Positions 56,880 through 64,000 of a DNA stretch of 64,000 nucleotides are shown piece after piece. Within the stretch, counting starts at the first letter, position 1, and every line of letters begins with the position of its first letter. Under the pieces are notes generated by a model. It was not told the origin of the DNA and did no database searches. It saw only the letters and a list, made by a program, of their open reading frames with translations. This DNA is from Chrysogorgia sp. JL179-B06. Its lineage: Eukaryota > Cnidaria > Anthozoa > Scleralcyonacea > Chrysogorgiidae. The stretch lies in the NCBI GenBank assembly GCA_035772405.1, contig JAYKKM010000193.1:3101001-3165000 (forward strand). The letters are read 5' to 3'. Both the position numbers and the translations under genes were made by a program.

Positions 56880-57110
56880 AGGGCCACAGGCTTTGGAAAG
56901 ATCTTTGACGTCAGATCACGTCAAATCACGCCAGATGACTGTTTTTTACTACTTTTTGGAGAAAACAAATAGATCCCAGAGCGTAGTAAGAACATCAGTG
57001 ACCCACTCGACTATCGTCTCATGTTTTGTTCTTACCACGTTGTGACGTCATCTGTGCATCTATAAATGAACAGACAACGGCAAAATGGAATCTATTTGTT
57101 AATTGATGTC
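56880..57110. repeat. Imperfect hairpin containing TGACGTCA-type motifs
   Basis: CAAATAGATCCCAGAGCGTAGTAAGAACA pairs with the inverted TGTTCTTACCACGTTG ... CAAAATGGAATCTATTTG. TTTGACGTCAGATCACG and GTGACGTCATC lie in the arms. Similar layout to the other long hairpins. Confidence 0.65.
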
Positions 57111-57457
57111 ACAGTATTAGCATTTTGGAAAAACAACCGCTATACTAGAGACTTTATCAACTTTTCACTCAAATTCTCAAGCGGTCCATCACACGGAAAG
57201 CAGTGAGGACAAACAATCCTTTATAGAACATTAACGCAAAGCTCATATCATAAAACATTATAATGGCGTTTAACTATTCACTTCATGTAGAATCTACATT
57301 AGTAATATCGTTATGTAAAACGTTGTTGACGTGGAACATGCTCCATAGTTTGATCGTTTTTTAAGGCAACATGTTACTAAAAACAAAGATATTGATGAAA
57401 TACTAGGTTTTCTCCTATTCAGAAAAATGATATATTCATATGTCAAAATAAAAATTA

Positions 57458-57560
57458 GATCTTCACTGTGAGCAGTGAAGATATAATTTTTTATCTTATC
57501 AAAACTATATATATATAATTTTTTAGATATAATTTTTATCTTATATAATTTTTATCTTAT
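57458..57560. repeat. Short hairpin followed by TTTTTATCTTATATAA repeats
   Basis: ATCTTCACTGTGAGCAGTGAAGAT is a hairpin with 10 bp arms. It is followed by a TA run and three ATAATTTTTATCTTAT units. Confidence 0.75.
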
Positions 57561-57799
57561 AAACAAGTCAGCCAAACTAATCATTAATAAACCCATGCGC
57601 TCTTCTGCTATACTCAAGTCTTTGCAAACCCTAAATTAGAAACGTCTAGATGGTAGACGTCACGACCATCGCTGTATTTTTATTTGTTTACATTTTTAAA
57701 TGTTTAAACGACTTTTACGACTCAAACTTTGAACTACTGCCAACTAGCCATTTCCACAAATAGCACACCAGAAAAAAAGCCAATTTCCACCTGCCACGA

Positions 57800-58090
57800 G
57801 TGAAGACAAACTGCGGAAAACATAAAATAATTTACCAAGCTTTGAACGATTATAACAATTTAACTACTGAACTCTGTAGCACTAAGTCACTGTCATTGTT
57901 CAAACTTAAATTAGGCAAAATAACCTATTATTAACCACTAATATGTAATCATATCTATAGATTATTGTCACATATTTACTTATTTCTTTTATGTTACACA
58001 GGGCCTCATCGAAAAGCACTCCGGTGACATGGGCACCCTGTCAAAATATTATTATTATTATTTATCATTTATTATTATTATTATTATCTT
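57800..58090 (+). pseudogene. LINE 3' end with (ATT)n tail
   Basis: The plus strand holds a degenerate ...TELCSTKSLSLFKLKLGK block resembling a LINE ORF2 end. It is followed by GGGCCTCATCGAAAAGCACT, a familiar LINE 3'-UTR hairpin segment, and ATTATTATTATT tail units (58048-58088). All upstream coding sequence is missing. Confidence 0.65.
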
Positions 58091-58512
58091 AACATGTGAA
58101 GTTATCGTCATAGCTATTTCATCGATTTCAATATAATAAACAGAACATTACATGGCCGCTTGGATATCGTGATGATAATAAGATCTTACCAATACTCGAA
58201 GATAAAATTCGTATCTCCGCACGGCGGTCATGTAATATCCTCGACATGTATTTCTACAATCATGACTGTATGGAAGTTGCGCATAAGAAAATTTTATATG
58301 TGCAATTTTCAATACATTAAATGTTAATTCATAAATGTAAAAATTTCATATATGAAAATATTCAACGCCATATGTGAAAATTTCATATATGAAAATGTTC
58401 AATAACATATATGAAAATAAAGTAAATGGTTTGAACCTAGGAGTATCATTAGATGTGTGAAGTTGATCGTCCAGGTTGTTGTACTTGTAGTCTTGAGAAA
58501 GACTGTTGTTGG

Positions 58513-58557
58513 TGACTGACGTTTCGACGGCCTCAGCGGCGGTCATCTTCAGAGTCA
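58513..58557 (-). ncRNA. Hammerhead ribozyme (type I), minus strand
   Basis: Minus strand: stem I UGACU, core CUGAAGA (58546-58552; position 7 is A, which is unconstrained), and stem II GACCGCC/GGCCGUC with one mismatch and a GCUGA loop. Then GAAAC (58521-58525), GUC (58518-58520) and stem I AGUCA (58513-58517), a perfect 5 bp match. Stem III is minimal. The core is intact, so self-cleavage is plausible, at least as a dimer. Confidence 0.75.
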
Positions 58558-58629
58558 AGTAAAGCATGTTTGTCAGGGTTTGCCTATATATACGTCTGGT
58601 TCATTACGTCATTTATTTCATTACGATTT

Positions 58630-58730
58630 TTTGAAGAAATGAAGGAATTTTGAAGGAATTGAAATTTTGAAGGAAATTTGAAGAATTTTTTGAGCATTTG
58701 GAGGAATTTTGAAGGAATTTGAAGGAAACA
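58630..58730. repeat. TTTGAAGGAA tandem repeats
   Basis: About eight imperfect copies of (A)TTTGAAGGAA lie between the hammerhead and a short frame. Confidence 0.85.
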
Positions 58731-58951
58731 TGCAATATTTAAAAATTTTAATAAAAAATAGGTTAAAACGACAAAAACGTTATCAAGAATTGATAAATAG
58801 TCACTTTCCCACTATCCCATGTCAATTATACGGTACTAATAATATAGAACTAATGGAACATACGAATTGTCCAATTATATTGGAATATTATTTCGTGGCT
58901 CATAATGCTTTAATTTATTTTCCCTATTTTAGAGAAGCTTATAATGTATAA
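58709..58951 (+). other. 80-codon open frame, unrecognised
   Basis: From MKEFEGNMQYLKILI to FREAYNV, ending TAA. It is very AT-rich and looks protein-like (mixed hydrophobic and charged, Tyr/Asn-rich), but I recognise no family. It lies between a GAAGG repeat and a LINE-like 3' tail and may be part of that element. Confidence 0.25.
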
Positions 58952-58979
58952 TTTTAGAATTGATCCGTTATATCAATTG

Positions 58980-59115
58980 TAAATAGTTTTTATTGTTTAT
59001 TTATTTTTATTACTTTATATTAGATATTGCAGTATGTAAAGTGCATTTGATCATAACACTGTCTGTTAATTTGCGCTATATAAGTATGAAATATTATTAT
59101 TATTATTATGGCAAA
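58980..59115 (+). repeat. LINE-type 3' tail with (ATT)n
   Basis: GTAAAGTGCATTTGATC ... TTTGCGCTATATAAGT followed by ATTATTATTATT (59088-59108). The 'GCGCTATATAAAT' plus ATT repeat is a common LINE 3'-UTR ending. No coding part is visible. Confidence 0.6.
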
Positions 59116-59433
59116 CGTATACGCTTAACACTAAGACGTTCCCTGAAGACATGTTTTTTTCATAAGAGACTCTTATCAGTCAACGCAGCTGCTCTTTTTA
59201 AGCCGCTTACTATATATGGTTACTATGCTTTTCTAGAAATCATATTTTGAGATATTTTCTCCCAACGCCCTTAAAAAAGTTGCCTAATGTTGAATTAATT
59301 GAACGTGTTTTCATGCTCGTGTCGTAACCATTTAAGATGATTTATTTTCAAACGATAAATTGCAGGAGAATAAGGATTATGGGTGTTTACACGAGGCCCA
59401 ATTCTTTAGTTCGGATGTAGTAATAATAATTAT

Positions 59434-59900
59434 TATATGGCCAGGGTTACTTCCGGTAGAATTACGCAATGTCATTGGTTAATTTGCGGTCCGGATTTTG
59501 CTGTAATGACCTCCGCGGGAAATGCGAGGGCATTACGAAAAGTGATAATTGCCCTAGAACTTCAAAAGGCACAAACTCCTCAACATACCTGTATCAGGTT
59601 TACATTTCCATAGCTTACTCATCATGAGTGATAGTGAACATTCAGAAAGCGAGTTCTATTATCCAAAAGAAGACAAAGACCAAGAAGAAGTCCAAGAAGG
59701 CTCGACAAATAGCCAGCAGGAGATCGAAAATTTCATACAAGCACAGCAGAGTGTAAATACTGTGAAGAAAACTACAAGTGATTTAAAAACTTTTTATCGC
59801 TACCTTGAAAAAATAAACAAGAAAAATCTCAAGTTGGAATTTCTACCTCGCGAAGAATTGAATAATTTGCTCTGCAAATTTTTCATGGATGTTCGTAAAG
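59434..59900 (+). pseudogene. Tyrosine-recombinase (Crypton/DUF3504-like) N-terminal fragment
   Basis: It starts with a TTATTATATGGC end at about 59436. The frame begins ATG at 59624 in MSDSEHSESEFYYPKEDKDQ, an acidic leader. It continues IENFIQAQQSVNTVKKTTSD, then LKTFYRYLEKIN and PREELNNLLCKFFMDVRK. 'N T.kkT..Dlk.f..(f/y)l......l..ip.eeLn.lLc.Ff..vRk' is the N-terminal SAM-like core-binding domain of Crypton-type recombinases. At VRK it is cut by a TTAA-bounded MITE, so the catalytic domain is missing here. I cannot tell whether it was spliced onward in a host gene. Confidence 0.72.
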
Positions 59901-59904
59901 TTAA

Positions 59905-60413
59905 AGTGCCTATGTCACAAAAATTTTTATTGCGTGTTTGGATAGATGAGAACAAATTATACTTTAAGTTCTTTTCTAGTTTTCGATTTGCTCTTTTAGT
60001 TCGCGAGATATAGGCACTTTAAGGCCGGTTTTGTAAAAAAAAGCCGCAAATTGCCAGGGGCCTGGGACGATAGACGTGTGACGTAGCATAAGGACTTTGT
60101 TTACGACGAGCGTTATGCATTCTCTATATTTTTCAATATTCATTCTCTATATTTTTCAATACGCATCTATCGGGCATTTTGCTTCACTTTGCAATAGAAA
60201 GCATAATAACAACAAGCAAAAACACGCAGTCGATGTCCTTATGCTACGTCACACACTGTCGCGCCAGTCCCTTTCACGCATTTCCTACGGGCGCCTAAAT
60301 TTTTCGTTTAGAGACCTGTATCTCGGGAACTAAAAGAGCAAATCGAAAACTAGAAAAGAACTTAAAGTATAATTTGCTCTCATCTATCCAAACATGCAAT
60401 AAAATTGTTTGTG
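59905..60413. mobile_element. Fold-back MITE inserted in the recombinase fragment
   Basis: TTAA at 59901-59904 precedes AGTGCCTATGTCACAAAAAT. The left arm (to about 60110) is inverted at 60225-60413, including TTTGGATAGATGAG, CTTTTCTAGTTTTCGATTTG and TGTGACGTAGCATAAGGAC. A second AGTGCCTAT...TTAA (60013-60022) lies within the left arm, so it may be nested. The right TTAA is lost. Confidence 0.75.
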
Positions 60414-60506
60414 CCAACAAATGCTTCCGAACGGAAGTAAGCTGAAGTCAAGAAAGAAAGCCAAATTGCTGTAAAAAACTTCTCGTTGAGGCTATATAAT
60501 AAACAG

Positions 60507-60625
60507 CTTATTGACCTCGCTTGTTCGGTCTGTACAGTGAAATATCGGACCTCGGTTTTTTGCACGTACTAAAAAACTTCAGTCCGATATTTCACTGTAC
60601 AGACCTCACGCTTGGTCAATGAGCA
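60507..60625. repeat. Long hairpin with GGTCTGTACAGTGAAATAT arms
   Basis: Arms of about 45 bp pair nearly perfectly around a short loop containing TTTTTTGCACGTACTAAAAAA. Layout and flanks (CTTATTGACC...GGTCAATGAG) resemble the hairpin ends of repeat E. Confidence 0.9.
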
Positions 60626-60879
60626 GTTAGTAATAGTAAGAATTTATACGAGGTATAAAAAGTCTTAAATGTATATAAGACCATTTTGTTGAAAACGTAA
60701 AAAAAATCGCCAAAGATTGGATGTACCATCTGTGTTCTAACGTTCGCATATTGATTCGATTAAGGGTGTTTCATATAGTCGCTTAAACGGGCGAGGTTTA
60801 ACAATGTTCGGATTGCGTAGTTAGGTGTCTGATTCTTGGTAACGCTCCAATTTTAGCGTATGCCTTCGTTACCATTTCT

Positions 60880-61310
60880 TTAATGTGCAATTTGAAATTA
60901 AGATCACTACCCAAATTCAAAGTAGCATCTCAATCAAATAAGTTCCAATAGTAAGATTATAATATCCTGATTTACCAATTACCATCGCCTGTGTTTTCGA
61001 AGTATTAATTCCGAGAAAGTTTTCACCAAACCATCCACATAACATGTTCAGATCCCGACTGAGATTATGTTCCAGTGTTATTGGTATAACATGCGATGCA
61101 TAAGTTGACAAAATTCAAAAGATGAACAAAATTCAAATAATTTATCATGATATTAAAAAAGAAGAGGTCCAAGTATAAACTACCTTGAGGTACTCCATTT
61201 GAAATAGGAAGCCAGTTAGAGTATGACCCATACGTTACATGCCCTAACTCTCTGTATAAATCTATTGCAACGATTCCCACGTCATGTTTGGCTGTTTTTT
61301 TATTACGAGC
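60880..61310 (-). pseudogene. LINE reverse transcriptase relic
   Basis: Minus strand: SNWLPISNGVPQGSL, then FFFNIMINYL (decayed RT palm entry). After a gap come LNMLCGWFGENFLGINTSKT and QAMVIGKSGY, the 'L..W...N.L.iN..Kt..m.i' segment after the catalytic motif. The YADD-equivalent is decayed, and stops and frameshifts are present. Confidence 0.75.
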
Positions 61311-61952
61311 TCAGGCATGGCGCTAGTCATCAGTCATTTTAATCAATACAGAGCGACAAGAATGATCACGTAAAAATCCAGACAGATTTGTTGAAAACAT
61401 TGAACACTTCAGGCCGTCCTCATTCCGGACCGATTTCCCATGTAAACAAGATCTAAGTCCGATCCAGCTTCGTATAAAAATTTCAACCCGATCTGAGTTT
61501 CAGCCCGGTCAACCGGGCTGAAAAAACCCCGGAAATTGTACAGAAGACATGTCAGTAAGTACGCGCGTAATGAACTTTTTCACGCTAAGTTTAAATACAT
61601 GGGAAATTTAACCACGGGTAGCGGCAACCGCGGGCTGAAAATCGGCCCCTAAAAGTTGTAAGAATATTAACAGGAAAATGGTCTAATAATAGGTCTGCGG
61701 ACGATGCGTTCCGATTGCGAAAGAAATAATATATTCTCATTATATATTGATACAGTGAATTTGCCACGCATTTAACAATTAGTGTATATAGCCAATTTGA
61801 GGAAAAGATTTGGTTGACTGGTGATATGTAAAATTTTGAATCGCTTTCTGACGTTCAGCTCAGCCCCAGGCCCCCCCCCCCCCCCCCCATTGATTTTCAT
61901 GAACTTTTTTCGCGAATCACTATAGGGCGAAGCCCGAATATACCAGTTCTAT
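61311..61952. other. Spacer with an 18 bp C-tract
   Basis: A short self-complementary region, GCCCGGTCAACCGGGC, is at 61511-61526, and the C18 tract is at 61871-61888. No gene is seen. Confidence 0.5.
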
Positions 61953-62443
61953 ACTCAACGTCGTACCCAGGGTATTTTGCCTCCACGGCGGAAGGTCGGC
62001 GAAAACGGCCCTGGCATCGGCTGGTCCATTCTATAATGCGATTGGCTTGTCATAAAACTCAATGAATTCAGCCGAGTATAATTTATTCATCTAAATCTGA
62101 ATGCTGTCTTCAAATTTTACAGTAAATTGGAAGTGATAGCTTTCGCTAAATTGGATATATGCTTCTTCATACCATTTGTAAGAGATAACCATGGATGTAT
62201 GGTGGATTATTAAGCTTGTTAGCTGCTTTTATGCCGACGAATGCCGACATGAACAACTCTGAAGAGCATTGAATATTTCTCAATTATTCAGGACAACAAA
62301 TTAAACAAAGGCAATGGAACAAAGACCACAAAAATTATCATATCTAAACACCCAGAAATTCTGGGTGTCATGTGACCAGCCGATCCCAGGGCCATTTTCG
62401 CCGACCTTCCAGCGGAGGCAAAATGCCCTGGGAACGAGGTTGC
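61953..62443. mobile_element. Inverted-repeat element with 8 bp TSD (hAT-like)
   Basis: About 75 bp ends pair: CCCAGGGTATTTTGCCTCC ... GAAGGTCGGCGAAAACGGCC at the left with the complement at 62370-62440. AGTTCTAT (61945-61952) and AGTTCTAC (62444-62451) form an 8 bp target duplication with one mismatch. Non-coding interior. Confidence 0.82.
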
Positions 62444-62451
62444 AGTTCTAC

Positions 62452-63040
62452 TCTCTTGCAACATGTTGTTAAGTTTTGTTCTTACTTGCTGTATAATAAT
62501 CGTTGGTTGCTCGGATCCCGATTAAAGAAATGAGAAATTGTACTCTGAATGTTTTGTGCCTGTTCTGCAAACCTGTTCTGCCAAGTATATCGGGTGCGAC
62601 TCGTTGATGTAGAAGATGACTTTGTCATACGTAACGAGAACCATAAACGCAACTTTGGAACATTACGCGAAATAGCGCTTCAATAGAATCTGACTGCGCG
62701 CTTTGTAAACATAAACACCGGCAAGCGTGCTGCACGCTGCTTGCATGAGACTCGCTATTTAAGAACATGAAAAAAGAAACATTTACATACCAATGTTGAC
62801 GTCGGCAAGGTCTGGAGAACTTGTGACATCTTCAAGATTAACGATGTACATAATAATAGACCCACTCTCATTTTTTATTGGAGCAATTAGGACTGAACAC
62901 AGAAATGCAGTACCTATAATGTTGGAAAGAGTTCAGTTAAAGTGGAGTTATCCGATGAAAAAGATGCCTTCTTTTTATCGAATGATCTGTGACAGTACTT
63001 ACGTATTTTCATAGACGACATAATAATAAGCTAAGCCTAA
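62452..63040. other. Spacer, nothing recognised
   Basis: A 73-codon plus-strand frame at 62793 has no recognisable feature. Confidence 0.4.
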
Positions 63041-63142
63041 TTAATAAGTCATAAGAAAACAAAGGAAAACTATTGCCCGTATAGGATATAATTAATAAGT
63101 CATAAGAAAACAAAGGAAAACTATTGCCCGTATAGGATATAT
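63041..63142. repeat. 51 bp tandem duplication
   Basis: TTAATAAGTCATAAGAAAAC through TATAGGATATA is present twice in direct tandem, right next to the TA run and hammerhead. Confidence 0.93.
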
Positions 63143-63156
63143 ATATATATATGTAT

Positions 63157-63204
63157 AACTACAGACGGTACCGTTTCAGCCTTTTGGGCCTCATCAGTGT
63201 AGTG
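63157..63204 (-). ncRNA. Hammerhead ribozyme (type I), minus strand, best copy
   Basis: Minus strand: stem I ACUACA (63198-63203), core CUGAUGA (63191-63197), stem II GGCC/GGCU with a CAAAA loop, GAAAC (63173-63177), stem III ACGG/CCGU with a UA loop, then GUC (63164-63166). The second stem I strand is UGUAGU (63158-63163), a perfect 6 bp match. Every conserved core base fits and stem III is longer than in the other two copies. Cleavage would fall between 63164 and 63163. Confidence 0.85.
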
Positions 63205-63271
63205 CTGATGAGCAGGATGAAGATGACTGCTATTTACAGTCACCCTTGATGCACACAAAATGTGGGACATC

Positions 63272-63294
63272 AAATATATATATATATATATATA

Positions 63295-63372
<78 letters not shown>

Positions 63373-63462
63373 TATATATATATATTATAATCATAATATA
63401 TATGTATATAATTAATATATATATTATAATCATAATATATATATATTATAATCATAATATAT
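63272..63462. repeat. TA-rich microsatellite with ATTATAATCATAATAT units
   Basis: (TA)n to about 63390, then three ATTATAATCATAATATAT units. Confidence 0.95.
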
Positions 63463-63536
63463 ATTCGGATTGTCATACGAAACAAGTTTGTTGTGAATAA
63501 ACTTCAATGAAGTAATCAGTGTTTTCACTTTGTTTG

Positions 63537-64000
<464 letters not shown>

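Larger units (their letters stand above)
55405..57315. mobile_element. 1.9 kb inverted-repeat element with possible internal gene
   Basis: About 105 bp at 55415-55520 (ACGATATTACTGATTTAGATTC ... GAAGTGAATAGTTGAATGCC ... TTTTATGATTTGAGC) recurs inverted at 57205-57315, with mismatches. Between them are splice-like signals and an open frame ending in a poly(A) signal (see 56081-56317). The exact ends and target duplication are not resolved. Confidence 0.7.

Overview
This is a eukaryotic nuclear window, AT-rich and dense with repeats, and most probably from a cnidarian (anthozoan-like). The grounds are a spliced Erg-type potassium channel gene, CR1/L2-like LINE and Penelope-like fragments, hAT-like and TTAA-bounded MITEs, a tRNA-derived SINE and hammerhead-ribozyme motifs. 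The species cannot be named from the sequence alone. Nothing suggests prokaryotic operons, and most open frames here are repeat shadows.

Layout. 1-4.8 kb: two copies of a 1.3 kb dispersed repeat, separated by an AT microsatellite, a tRNA-derived SINE and a LINE relic. 5.1-19.26 kb: one continuous satellite array of about 76 monomers (mean about 186 bp), containing a 15-monomer higher-order repeat of 2,791 bp. 19.8-28.4 kb: LINE pieces, including one nearly complete minus-strand CR1/L2-like element split by a hairpin-ended insertion, plus several MITEs. 29.1-48.0 kb: the one host gene I can model with confidence, a minus-strand Erg/Kv11 (KCNH2-like) channel. It has seven exons whose splice sites and phases all agree. 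They encode a cytoplasmic N-terminal linker, S1-S6 with a GFG selectivity filter, the C-linker, the cyclic-nucleotide-binding-homology domain and a C-terminal coiled coil. The N-terminal PAS (eag) domain was not found and would lie above 48 kb or outside the window. The introns carry a 2.8 kb TTAA-bounded palindromic element, a perfect 463 bp tandem duplication, a tyrosine-recombinase fragment, hAT MITEs and long hairpins. 48.1-64 kb: LINE and Penelope-like fragments, a CCCGGTATACCGGG-rich MITE, two tRNA-like SINEs framed by inverted repeats, three minus-strand hammerhead ribozymes with intact cores, a tyrosine-recombinase N-terminal fragment broken by a MITE, and TA microsatellites.

How it fits together. 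The Erg gene is the only apparent functional host locus; everything else is mobile or tandem DNA. The most unusual signals are (i) the satellite with its recent higher-order amplification, (ii) three hammerhead ribozymes within about 8 kb, (iii) a family of long hairpins whose tips are alike while their stems differ, and (iv) several TTAA-bounded inverted-repeat families, one of which puts mirrored copies of an open frame inside the Erg gene. All calls come from reading the sequence; no database search was run.
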